Under the pieces are notes generated by a model. The model was not told the DNA's origin. It saw only the letters and a program-made list of their open reading frames with translations, and did no database searches. From a virus: DNA of 25,931 bases. Of this stretch, positions 1 through 7,008 are shown piece after piece. Position numbers and translations under genes: made by a program. Position 1 is the first letter of the stretch, and every line of letters begins with the position of its first letter. The stretch covers positions 1-25,931 of the IMG/VR virus record IMGVR_UViG_3300023049_000067; one strand, given 5' to 3'.

Positions 1-225
1 CCTAACATCCCTAGCATCCCTAGCATCAACCCCAACATCCCTAGAATAGCAAGCAGCAGCCCTAGCAGCCCCCCTAGCAGCCCCATCAGCAGAACAAGTA
101 GCAGCTCCAGCAGCAATCCTAGCAGCTCCAGCAGCAATCCTAGCAGCAACCCTAGCAGCAGCAGAACAAGCAACATCCCAAGCAGCATCTCCAGCAGCAT
201 CCCAAGCAGCATCCCTGACGTCATC
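1..225. repeat. degenerate agcagc/catccctag repeats
   Basis: Short degenerate units (variants of 'cctagcagc', 'agcagcatccc' and 'ctccagcagcaat') recur continuously. On the minus strand they encode the Ala-rich tail of the protein starting at 567. Unit length and composition vary, but the reading frame stays open throughout. Confidence 0.75.
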
Positions 226-567
226 GCCTATCAAACCATTTGCGAAGTCTCTGGCCGCTTGTATCGCATCCCTCGGCCTAGTATCCTCATGTTCTTTTTC
301 GTATAAATGAAGAACACTCTCTGCACAATCCGCAGCAAAAAGCCTGACTTCTTTTTCATGTTCAGGACATATAGATCGCAAACACCATACGGCATCATCT
401 AACCCATTACTTTCGGCTATCTGTGAAAATTTAACCGGTGTATGAAGCCCATATGACTTAATTCCGCCAAGTGATTTATCCAGCTTTACCCATCCGCGTT
501 TACACGGCCTATGCTCGCGTATCTTTGCAAGTGTTGTTGTTATTTCTTTAATTGTATCAATAGTCAT
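1..567 (-). CDS. Ala-rich repeat protein, Imm5-like (partial)
   Basis: The frame is open from an ATG at 567 to the left edge, at least 189 codons, so the C-terminus lies outside the window. Residues 1-110 are ordinary globular sequence with a segment like 'RPRDAIQAARDFANG'. The rest is a degenerate Ala-rich repeat of the DAAWDAAGDAAW or ARIAAGAARIAAG kind. An N-terminal domain with KRPR..IEAAR followed by repeated AA(W/R/Y) blocks is, as I recall it, the pattern of the putative immunity protein Imm5 family, which is common in phages; this is from memory. The upstream AAGGAATTTAAACAATG resembles the leaders of its neighbours, and the first codons (MTIDTIK) match those of the gene at 1214-1390. 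Function is unknown; a helical repeat is likely. Confidence 0.7.
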   Translation of the reverse strand, partial: MTIDTIKEITTTLAKIREHRPCKRGWVKLDKSLGGIKSYGLHTPVKFSQIAESNGLDDAVWCLRSICPEHEKEVRLFAADCAESVLHLYEKEHEDTRPRDAIQAARDFANGLIGDDVRDAAWDAAGDAAWDVACSAAARVAARIAAGAARIAAGAATCSADGAARGAARAAACYSRDVGVDARDARDVR

Positions 568-579
568 TGTTTAAATTCC

Positions 580-918
580 TTATATGTCAAAATGTTTAAA
601 TAGTTGTAAAAGGCGCATCGCCATGAATGACCAATATTTATTGATATAGTTTTGTTGCTTGCTTTCGGTTGCGTCACATATTCCCGCTAGTTTTATGATA
701 TCTACGTTCATGTAAGGAATATTAAGCGCAAGCCCTTGCAACCAGTCAGTTATAGCGGCATGTTCTCCTTTTCTATCAATACACTATTTATATTCACTGT
801 ATAAACGGCCTTTGATAAATTCAGCGCGTTGTTTATCGTTTTCAAGCGTGTTTAAATATGTTGCATCGTCATAACCCGCGCTATCTAATAACAGGCGTTC
901 ATATTTGAAGTATCGGCG
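580..918 (-). pseudogene. phage protein remnant with in-frame TAG
   Basis: Directly after the TAG (921-919) of the preceding gene, the same frame stays open for 44 codons (RRYFKYERLLLDSAGYDDAT...), meets a second TAG at 786-784, then runs 67 more codons (CIDRKGEHAAITDWLQGLA... to KHFDI) to TAA at 582-580. The two halves read like one continuous domain: 'IDRKGEHxAITDWLQGL' followed by a 'YWxFMAxxLLQL' end is a pattern I associate with small hypothetical phage proteins. There is no ATG, GTG or TTG start and no ribosome-binding leader in front, unlike every neighbour. The simplest reading is a decayed gene that lost its start and gained a nonsense codon. Amber readthrough is the alternative. Confidence 0.6.
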
Positions 919-1200
919 CTAAGGCTTAAGATTATTGTGCATTTTTTCAGCCTCTTTCATCGCCTCTTTTATACTTTTGATAGTGTATTCAAGATTATAA
1001 GATTGAAAGACAATCCCGCCACCATAACTTTTATTGTGGTATTTACGGCCGCCGATTTTGTTCATCAAACGGACTGTTTCTCCATATTGATCATTCCAGT
1101 CTTCAATATTCGGCATGCAGTTGAGGTAATGAATAACATAGCGTGGATTGCCGTTTGTATCGCTGTTTACTCTTGTAAAGTCGTTTAAATCGATTGTCAT
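919..1200 (-). CDS. small accessory protein, 93 aa
   Basis: The ATG follows a strong leader, AGAAGGATTAAAACT. The product is hydrophilic with no membrane segment. It contains 'NSDTNGNPRYVIHYL' near the N-terminus and 'GGRKYHNKSYGGGIVFQSY' in the middle, and ends in a Lys/Glu-rich helix. I recall similar small proteins of unknown role in phages and conjugative elements, but cannot name a family. It lies in a leftward array of small genes and ends in TAG, directly abutting the interrupted gene at 580-918 in the same frame. Confidence 0.75.
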   Translation of the reverse strand: MTIDLNDFTRVNSDTNGNPRYVIHYLNCMPNIEDWNDQYGETVRLMNKIGGRKYHNKSYGGGIVFQSYNLEYTIKSIKEAMKEAEKMHNNLKP

Positions 1201-1213
1201 AGTTTTAATCCTT

Positions 1214-1390
1214 CTATTTGTTTTGTTTACAAAAACGCGCTGTCACATAGTCTTGGCTTATGCCTTGCGCCTTTGCATATGAAGCAACCGCATCTTTACA
1301 AGTTGCTCGCCAAGTTGTACTTGCTTGATACGCCCCCATAAAATATAGGTCTATTTTCGGGTAATCTTTTTTGATTGTATCAATAGTCAT
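1214..1390 (-). CDS. small hypothetical protein, 58 aa
   Basis: The gene starts at an ATG behind AGAAGGATTAAGACT and ends in TAG. The product reads MTIDTIKKDYPKIDLYFMGA at its N-terminus, with 'YQASTTWRATCKDAVASYAKAQG' after it (a run of 20 plus 3 residues: YQASTTWRATCKDAVASYAK, then AQG), then a basic end. Its first seven residues equal those of the partial protein at 1-567, so the two share a 5' end. It sits just downstream of the promoter at 1427-1455 and is probably the first gene of that transcript. The stop codon lies within the leader of the next gene. Function is unknown. Coding status rests on the leader, the promoter and the tight spacing. Confidence 0.65.
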   Translation of the reverse strand: MTIDTIKKDYPKIDLYFMGAYQASTTWRATCKDAVASYAKAQGISQDYVTARFCKQNK

Positions 1391-1426
1391 AGTCTTAATC
1401 CTTCTCTTTGTTTTGTTTATACCCTA

Positions 1427-1455
1427 ATTATACCAAACTTTATAAAGTTATGCAA
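1427..1455 (-). promoter_or_regulatory. sigma70-type promoter for accessory array
   Basis: On the minus strand, TTGCAT (1455-1450) is separated by exactly 17 bp from TATAAT (1432-1427). The spacer contains the perfect palindrome AACTTTATAAAGTT (1436-1449), a possible operator. The -35 overlaps the stop region of the gene at 1448-1711. A near-identical copy lies at 2472-2500. Confidence 0.75.
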
Positions 1456-1711
1456 CCTTATAAACGTTATTAACTGTATTAAGTTCAAAGCGTTCGCAAA
1501 ATTGGCGTGTTCTATATGGTAAATCCATAAACCTAATCAAACGGCCTAAATGATCCCCGTCCAATGCTTGCGAGTGAATGGCGCAACCGTTTGCGGCGGC
1601 GGGATCATAGGACAAGCTTAAGGAGCGGTATAGATTGCCCTCTTTTTCATCCATAAATAAAATGATATAGCGGTCTAATGTTTCGCCATTGTTGTCATAT
1701 ACTTTAATCAT
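1448..1711 (-). CDS. small hypothetical protein, 87 aa
   Basis: The ATG at 1711 follows TAAGGATTAAAACA, with 11 bases separating it from the preceding gene. The protein starts MIKVYDNNGETLDRYIILFM, has a central 'SLSLSYDPAAANGCAIH' and then 'GDHLGRLIRFMDLPYRTRQF'. The layout (DNGGxTxDRY, then L-S-x-x-P, then HLGxxIxFxDLP) resembles a set of small phage hypotheticals I have seen without assigned function. It is soluble, with no signal peptide. It is co-directional with its neighbours and probably transcribed from the promoter at 2472-2500. Confidence 0.75.
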   Translation of the reverse strand: MIKVYDNNGETLDRYIILFMDEKEGNLYRSLSLSYDPAAANGCAIHSQALDGDHLGRLIRFMDLPYRTRQFCERFELNTVNNVYKVA

Positions 1712-1722
1712 TGTTTTAATCC

Positions 1723-2205
1723 TTATGCTATGTGTTCAGGTAAAAGGCTATATAATTCCTCAAACGTCGCGTCGCTTGCTTTTGCGATTGTTGCTGCGTA
1801 TTCCGCCCGGTCATAATTGTAAATATCTAGGTATTCATCACCGTTATATTCTTCACCGTCTATAAGAAAGAGGCAATAAATACGAGAATCAAAAAACAAG
1901 CCCTCAAAATCGGCTTTTAATTTTTGTGCATCCGTTTCAACGCCCCAAAGTTTTGTCAATGCCGCAGGATCACAATAAACCGTCGCATAATCACCTTGTG
2001 AATAGCCTGTTATACTAATGGCGGTTGCATTTTCTAAACTGTCAGGAGTTTCTAAATTACCGCAATCCGTATAATAATAAGCGTCCTTATCTGTTAAACG
2101 CGTGAAACTTTCATCAAACTGCATCTGAGTTTGATCATGATCAACATAGATTGTAAGCTCTATATTTTTACCATCTGAATTATTGTTGTAATTGTTTGTT
2201 TGCAT
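1723..2205 (-). CDS. acidic hypothetical protein, 160 aa
   Basis: I place the start at 2205 because AGAAGGACTAAGACA precedes that ATG, in the form seen before the other genes here. An in-frame ATG at 2241 would lie inside the upstream gene and lacks a leader. After an Asn-rich N-terminus the protein has 'NIELTIYVDHDQTQMQF', a mid segment 'GVETDAQKLKADFEGLFFD', and an acidic Tyr-rich 'EYNGDEYLDIYNYDRAEY'. It is strongly acidic, which could fit a DNA mimic or anti-defence protein, but nothing specific supports that. The ribosome-binding leader overlaps the stop of the upstream gene, implying translational coupling. Confidence 0.75.
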   Translation of the reverse strand: MQTNNYNNNSDGKNIELTIYVDHDQTQMQFDESFTRLTDKDAYYYTDCGNLETPDSLENATAISITGYSQGDYATVYCDPAALTKLWGVETDAQKLKADFEGLFFDSRIYCLFLIDGEEYNGDEYLDIYNYDRAEYAATIAKASDATFEELYSLLPEHIA

Positions 2206-2209
2206 TGTC

Positions 2210-2440
2210 TTAGTCCTTCTGTTTGTTTTGTTTATTTGCATGATTATTTGCGGCTTCTAACGCATCTGAATAATTGATAAAGGCATTTTGGAAAGTGTCA
2301 CAAAACCTGAATACATAATCCGGTTGTCCTATGTTGTTAAAATTGCCCGTAAATTCCATTGTTATGGTATAGCGGCGATCTTTTACACCATCCTCTGGCC
2401 AGCTTATCGGCCAATGTTGCTTTGTTGTAAGTCTTGTCAT
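2210..2440 (-). CDS. small hypothetical protein, 76 aa
   Basis: This is the first gene of the leftward array. The ATG follows GAGAAGGATTAAAAACC and lies about 30 bp downstream of the promoter at 2472-2500. The product begins MTRLTTKQHWPISWPEDGVK, has 'YTITMEFTGNFNNIGQPDYV' in the middle and ends in a basic, Asn/Lys-rich tail encoded partly by the leader-like repeat AAACAAAACAAACAG. There is no membrane segment or known motif. Being promoter-proximal in an accessory cluster suggests early expression, but no function can be assigned. Confidence 0.7.
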   Translation of the reverse strand: MTRLTTKQHWPISWPEDGVKDRRYTITMEFTGNFNNIGQPDYVFRFCDTFQNAFINYSDALEAANNHANKQNKQKD

Positions 2441-2471
2441 GGTTTTTAATCCTTCTCTTGTTTATACCTTA

Positions 2472-2500
2472 ATTATACCAAACTTTATAAAGCTATGCAA
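2472..2500 (-). promoter_or_regulatory. sigma70-type promoter, start of leftward array
   Basis: On the minus strand TTGCAT (2500-2495) lies 17 bp from TATAAT (2477-2472). The spacer holds AGCTTTATAAAGTT, one base from the palindrome of the promoter at 1427-1455. The two copies agree over about 35 bp, including GGTATAAACA downstream of the -10. The core ATAAAGTTT also occurs in the neighbouring iterons. Confidence 0.75.
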
Positions 2501-2507
2501 GCTTTTA

Positions 2508-2569
2508 TATAGGGTTTATGTAGTTTTGTATAAGGTTTATGTAGTTTTGTATAAACTTTATGTAGTTTA
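2508..2569 (-). repeat. three iterons, left cluster
   Basis: Three 20-bp units start at 2508, 2529 and 2550, a strict 21-bp period or two helical turns. In minus orientation each reads AAACTACATAAA followed by CCC, CCT or GTT and then TATA. Confidence 0.85.
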
Positions 2570-2800
2570 GCACGTGTTAAAAAGATGTTGCGTCATATAT
2601 TATCATATAATAAAACACTTTTTTCTCTTTTCCTAACGCCACAGGTGATAACATTAATCATATATATCATATATTATCATATAACATTGTTCATATAATT
2701 CATATATTATGATATACGATAGAACCTGTACTACTTTCAAAACAAAAAAAATGTTTTACTATATGATAATATATGACGCAGTGTCCTTTTAAGGCGTAGA

Positions 2801-2871
2801 TAAACTACATAAAGTTTATACAAAACTACATAAAGTTTATACGCAATCTCACAAACTACATAAAGTTTAGC
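2801..2871 (+). repeat. three iterons, right cluster
   Basis: Units with core AAACTACATAAAGTTTA begin at 2802, 2823 and 2853, with spacings of 21 and 30 bp. They are inverted with respect to the left cluster. The third runs into CATAAT (2871-2876), a possible -10 element without a clear -35. Confidence 0.85.
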
Positions 2872-2945
2872 ATAATATAAGCATTAATATAGCACAGCGT
2901 TGATAACCTTTATAAAGTTATTGACATGCGGCATGTTTTATGCGT

Positions 2946-2960
2946 GGGGGGCATCCCCCC
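2946..2960. other. G6-CAT-C6 hairpin
   Basis: GGGGGG (2946-2951), the loop CAT (2952-2954) and a C run (2955-2961) form a very strong small hairpin. No T run follows, so it is not a classical terminator. It lies in the leader upstream of the terminase genes, just after the palindrome at 2924-2936. Confidence 0.6.
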
Positions 2961-3054
2961 CTATGTTGCACCCGCGTCACCTGCTCACAATTTTTTTGCA
3001 TATTTCTCGTAACTCGACAAGTTCCACACGGTATAGAAGAGCACCCCACATGAG

Positions 3055-3711
3055 ATGCCCGTATATATAATGTTGACAGAGGTGACATGTTTCAAGCATA
3101 TTATTCGTATGACCAGCATCAATTCACCAACTAAAGCATATGATCTGTTAGAAGCTATCGAACGTGAGGTCGTTGATGACTATGTTGCCTACGTCCAGTC
3201 TGACCAGAAGTTCAAAGGTGAGAGAATAGCCATTGCGCTGGGATATGCGATACCCGCAGAGTATGTAAGACGGTCTAAAGGTGCGCTCAACAAGCCTATC
3301 GTCCGAATTGCCGTACAAGAGAAAATACAACAAATTGCGGACGACGAGGATTTATCGCCTTCCCGGGTGATCAAAGAGCATGCTGCGATTGCGTTTTCCA
3401 ACCTTAAGGATTTTGTTGAGGCTGCTGACTTTGGTGAGTTTAAGGTGAAGAACCTAGACGAGATCCCCAAAGAGCTTATGGGCGCGGTCAAGACAATCAG
3501 GACTGTTCCTACAGCGTATGGCAATCGTATTGAGGTTATCATGCACGACAAGCTGGCCAGCCTTAAGATGATGGGTGAGTTGATGGGGCTTGCAGCACCT
3601 GACAGACCGCCGGCGCTTGAGGATTATTCGACACCGCGAGAAGAGAAGAAAGAGCTGAAAGCCACGGCTGCAGACGCTTACACACAATTACTGGAGAGTC
3701 AACATGCTTAA
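3055..3711 (+). CDS. terS: terminase small subunit
   Basis: Role: DNA recognition for packaging, forming an oligomer that hands phage DNA to the large subunit. After a variable N-terminus the protein reads as a Terminase_2-like small subunit: 'GERIAIALGYAIPAEYVRRSK' (a helix-turn-helix-like part: IAIALGYAIPAEYVR), then 'KPIVRIAVQEKIQQIAD' and 'VIKEHAAIAFSNLKDF'. It lies immediately upstream of the large subunit gene. The start is uncertain. The ATG at 3055 gives 218 aa; an in-frame ATG at 3112 (MTSINSPTKAYDLLE) would give 199 aa and matches the first family-like residues better. Neither has a clear ribosome-binding site, and a TTGACA occurs between them at 3073, so the shorter form may be the real one. 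Confidence 0.85.
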   Translation: MPVYIMLTEVTCFKHIIRMTSINSPTKAYDLLEAIEREVVDDYVAYVQSDQKFKGERIAIALGYAIPAEYVRRSKGALNKPIVRIAVQEKIQQIADDEDLSPSRVIKEHAAIAFSNLKDFVEAADFGEFKVKNLDEIPKELMGAVKTIRTVPTAYGNRIEVIMHDKLASLKMMGELMGLAAPDRPPALEDYSTPREEKKELKATAADAYTQLLESQHA

Positions 3712-3725
3712 AGAGATGGTCTCAA

Positions 3726-5471
3726 ATGCGTAGCATAATCGACTGGTCCCCTGACAGCGCAACACCAACCGCCAAATTGTGGAAACCACATGCTCTAACA
3801 CGTGAAGAGTGGCCGCCAGACTACGATGCGGTCTATCGCTGGCGTGCTGACACCCTCAAGCAATTGATGAAGGATGAGCATATGTTTGCCAGCGCGTGGA
3901 CGTATTATTCAACGCGACCGGCTGAGTTTATCATGCACTGGATGGACACCTATGACCCTCGCCGTGACGGTAGCAAATGGATACCTTTTGTCTTCTTCGA
4001 GAAGCAGGTCGAGCTCATCGAGTTCCTTGAGGACTTGGATAGGGATCAGGAAAGCGGGTTACTTGAGAAGGCGCGTGACATGGGTGCTACATGGGTTGTG
4101 TGTGGTTATTGTGTCTGGCGCTTCCTGTTCAAAGACGATGATTCGCTGCAGTGGGGTTCGCGTAAAGAGGCGCTTGTTGACCAACCTGGCAACGTTGACA
4201 GTATCTTCGAGAAAATGCGTCTCATTCTAAAAAGGCTACCTAGAATTTGGCTACCTGAGGGCTTCAACGCCAAGCGTAACGCGACATTCCTCAAGCTGAG
4301 AAACCCTGTCAACGGGTCGTTCATTGGCGGTGAGGCTGGTGACAACATCGGTCGTGGTGGTCGTAATGCGATGGTGCTTAAAGACGAGAGCGCCCATTAT
4401 GAACGCCCTGAGAAGATTGAGGCGGCGCTAGGTGACAACACCAACTGTCAGGTTGACATTTCATCCGTAAATGGTCTGGGTAACGTGTTCCATCGTCGCA
4501 GGGAGAACGGTGTCATGTGGGAACGCGGTAAAAAGCTACCAAAAGGCTTCGTCCGGATCTTCGTCATGGACTGGAAAGATCACCCTAACAAAACCCAAGA
4601 GTGGTACGACCTGAGGAAAGCCAAGTACGATCGTGAAGGTATGGCTCATGTGTTCGCGCAAGAGGTTGACCGCAATTATTCTGCTGCCATTTCAAACACT
4701 GTCATTTCGTATGAGTGGATCACCTCCGCAGTCGATGCACACATTCACGTACCGTACATTGCCGCAGAGACCGAGAAGAAGCTCGGCACATGGGTTGCAG
4801 GTCTCGACGTTGCCGATGAGGGTAACGACAGAAACGCTCTGACGATGCGTGAGTGGATCATATGGCGTCATACTTCAGAATGGGGCGAGAGAGACCCAGG
4901 TGTCACAGCACGCCGTGCTGTGGTGGCTTGCCGACCCTATTCAGGGCATATCAGTTGTCAATACGACAGCATCGGTGTTGGAGCGGGTGTGAAATCAGAA
5001 TATAACCGGCTCACGCAAGACGTTGACCCTGCGACCGGTGAGATCCTTATCAACGCCAGAGATATACCTTTCGTACCGTGGAATGCGGGCGCTAAGGTGT
5101 TGGGACCATACAACCGTATCATCCCGGACGACGATGAAAGCTTGATGAACAAGGATTTCTTTGCTAACCTGAAGGCTCAAGCGTGGTGGTCTTTGCGCAC
5201 TCGTTTCTACAAAACGCACAAGGCTGTTACTGAGGGGGTCATTTATCCGGTTGATGAATTGATCAGTCTCGACAGCAGGATGCCGTTGCTTGAGCAGTTG
5301 AAGAAAGAGTTAGCACAACCAACACGAGGGCAATCCTCACAGTTGAAAATGTTGATAGATAAGAAACCAGATGGAACAAAATCACCCAACCTCGCAGATA
5401 GTGGTGTTCAAGCATACTATCCGATACCCACAGACGGTGCGCAGATAGTAGTAGGATCATACGGTCACTAG
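3726..5471 (+). CDS. terL: terminase large subunit
   Basis: This is the ATP-driven packaging motor and headful or cos nuclease acting at the portal. The 581 residues fit the family. The ATPase domain has a Walker A variant 'EKARDMGATW' (about 114-123), Walker B 'MVLKDESAH' with D220 and E221, and a coupling-motif-like 'DISSVNG' (about 244-250). The C-terminal RNase H-like nuclease has 'GLDVADEG' with D361, 'DSIGVGAG' with D414, and a late acidic residue in 'PNLADSG'. The start at 3726 has AAAGAG about 11 bases upstream. The gene ends in TAG; reading through would add only eight residues before TAA, so this TAG behaves as a normal stop. Confidence 0.95.
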   Translation: MRSIIDWSPDSATPTAKLWKPHALTREEWPPDYDAVYRWRADTLKQLMKDEHMFASAWTYYSTRPAEFIMHWMDTYDPRRDGSKWIPFVFFEKQVELIEFLEDLDRDQESGLLEKARDMGATWVVCGYCVWRFLFKDDDSLQWGSRKEALVDQPGNVDSIFEKMRLILKRLPRIWLPEGFNAKRNATFLKLRNPVNGSFIGGEAGDNIGRGGRNAMVLKDESAHYERPEKIEAALGDNTNCQVDISSVNGLGNVFHRRRENGVMWERGKKLPKGFVRIFVMDWKDHPNKTQEWYDLRKAKYDREGMAHVFAQEVDRNYSAAISNTVISYEWITSAVDAHIHVPYIAAETEKKLGTWVAGLDVADEGNDRNALTMREWIIWRHTSEWGERDPGVTARRAVVACRPYSGHISCQYDSIGVGAGVKSEYNRLTQDVDPATGEILINARDIPFVPWNAGAKVLGPYNRIIPDDDESLMNKDFFANLKAQAWWSLRTRFYKTHKAVTEGVIYPVDELISLDSRMPLLEQLKKELAQPTRGQSSQLKMLIDKKPDGTKSPNLADSGVQAYYPIPTDGAQIVVGSYGH

Positions 5472-5500
5472 GTGTATAGTGACTTAACGGAGAAATAAAG

Positions 5501-6985
5501 ATGACATTTAGTAAAATTGACCACCCACTGATGAAACGCTCTAAGGATATTGAAGTCATGATGCCTTATTGGACCATGGTTGACGACATCGTCGAGGGTT
5601 ATGACGCAATCAAGTCTGCGACGGACAAATACCTTCCCAGGTTTCCCGATGAGGAGAATAAAGATTACCAGACGCGTCTCGAAAATACGAAGTTCACAAA
5701 CATTTACCGCGACGTCCTAGAGGCGTTATCCACAAAACCGTTCGAGGATGAGGTCAAACTTATAGGCGGTGAAGAGCGCAACCCTGTGAACATCACCGAG
5801 TTCATTGAAGACGTAGATGGTGCAGGTAATAACCTCACCGTCTTTTCTTCCTTGACCTTTTTCAACGGGATAAACAGTGCAATCGACTGGATCATGGTGG
5901 ATTACCCTAATGTTGACACCAGTAAGGTTAGAAACCAGAAACAGCAAAAAGAAGCTGGTATTCGCCCGTTTTGGTCGCATGTTCTGGCTAAAAACGTGCT
6001 TGAGGTCCGTACACAAATTACAGCCACCAAAGAGGTAATTACTTACTTCAGGATGTTCGAACCCGCCCATGGTGGTAAAAAAGACAGTGTTAGAGTGTTC
6101 AAACGCAGTGAAGAAGGTGTTGTGACTTGGGAACTTTTCGAGCACAACGACAAAGCCCAGAACGAGAAAGACATGTTTACTCTAATCGACAGTGGAAACA
6201 TCTCAATCGGGATCATTCCTTTCGTGCCTTTCTCAACAGGTCGCCGCGACGGTAAAACCTTCAAATTCTATCCCGCGATGCGTGATGCAGCCGACCTTCA
6301 GATCGTGCTTTATCGTAACGAATCTGCTCTTGAGTTCATCAAGACGATGGCCGGCTATCCTATGCTTGCTGCCAACGGTATGAGACCTGAGAAGGAATCT
6401 GACGGTAAAACGAACAAGAAGCTTGGTATTGGACCTATGAAGGTTCTCTACGGTGTTCCAGATGGAGCCGGTAATCACGGTGAATGGAAGTTCATCGAGC
6501 CTAATGCCAACTCCATGGAGTTCTTGCAGAAGAACATCGCAATGACCAAGCAGGATCTTCGTGAATTGGGTCGCCAACCTTTGACAGCACTCTCTTCTCA
6601 GCTCACCACAGTGACAACATCTGTCGCGGCAGGTAAGGCGAGAAGCGCTGTGACAGCATGGGCGCTACAGCTTAAAGACGCTCTGGAAAACGCACTCGTC
6701 CTAACAGCGCTCTGGATGGGTGATACAACATACGACCCGCAGGTTCATGTCTTTACAGGGTTTGACAACGTTCTCGACGACGGTAAGGATCTGGACGCGC
6801 TCAACGCTGCTCGCGATCGTGGTGACTTGTCGCAGGAAACCTACCTGTTGGAATATAAACGCCGTAAGATTTTATCACCTGAGTTCAACTTCGAGGATGA
6901 AAAGACAAAACTATTAAATGAAATACCTTCAGACGGGGTTGACACTGAGGCGCCAGAAGAAGAAGATGTTAACACTAATGACTAA
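5501..6985 (+). CDS. portal protein, DUF4055-like
   Basis: It should form the dodecameric vertex ring through which DNA enters and leaves, and to which the connector attaches. The protein has 494 residues and a position directly after the large terminase gene. Recognisable parts are 'RLENTKFTNIYRDVLEAL' near residue 55, 'FWSHVLAKNVLEVR', 'IPFVPFSTGRRDGKTF', and a helical 'MTKQDLRELGRQPLTALSS' followed by 'VTTSVAAGKARSAVTAWAL', as I know them from the DUF4055 portal-like group. The C-terminus is acidic (EAPEEEDVNTND). The ribosome-binding site is ACGGAGAAATAAAG before the ATG. Confidence 0.85.
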   Translation: MTFSKIDHPLMKRSKDIEVMMPYWTMVDDIVEGYDAIKSATDKYLPRFPDEENKDYQTRLENTKFTNIYRDVLEALSTKPFEDEVKLIGGEERNPVNITEFIEDVDGAGNNLTVFSSLTFFNGINSAIDWIMVDYPNVDTSKVRNQKQQKEAGIRPFWSHVLAKNVLEVRTQITATKEVITYFRMFEPAHGGKKDSVRVFKRSEEGVVTWELFEHNDKAQNEKDMFTLIDSGNISIGIIPFVPFSTGRRDGKTFKFYPAMRDAADLQIVLYRNESALEFIKTMAGYPMLAANGMRPEKESDGKTNKKLGIGPMKVLYGVPDGAGNHGEWKFIEPNANSMEFLQKNIAMTKQDLRELGRQPLTALSSQLTTVTTSVAAGKARSAVTAWALQLKDALENALVLTALWMGDTTYDPQVHVFTGFDNVLDDGKDLDALNAARDRGDLSQETYLLEYKRRKILSPEFNFEDEKTKLLNEIPSDGVDTEAPEEEDVNTND

Positions 6986-7008
6986 TTATTAAACCCTAGC
7001 CTTGTTTT

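Larger units (their letters stand above)
2508..2871. repeat. large imperfect inverted repeat
   Basis: The left arm (about 2508-2619) is the reverse complement of the right arm (about 2751-2871) with scattered mismatches. The iterons form the outer parts. The inner parts share a perfect 20-mer, TATATGATAATATATGACGC, at 2760-2779 (+) and 2609-2590 (-). The centre is AT-rich and contains further copies of the CATATATTATCATATAA motif at 2668-2684 and, with changes, 2701-2717. Confidence 0.8.
2441..3054. other. non-coding control region / possible origin
   Basis: No credible gene lies in these roughly 610 bases between the divergent minus and plus transcription units. It holds, in order: the leftward promoter; three iterons; an AT-rich core with repeated CATATATTATCATATAA sites; three inverted iterons; CTTTATAAAGTT next to TTGACA (2921-2926); the palindrome ACATGC-G-GCATGT (2924-2936); and a G6-CAT-C6 hairpin (2946-2960). 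The AT-rich, iteron-flanked design fits a replication origin or a bidirectional switch. Sequence alone cannot separate these. Confidence 0.55.

Noticed and set aside
2508-2871. CRISPR array
   Set aside because: The repeats are 20 bp with almost no spacer (21-bp period), occur in two inverted clusters of three, and have no cas genes nearby. They are iteron- or operator-like.
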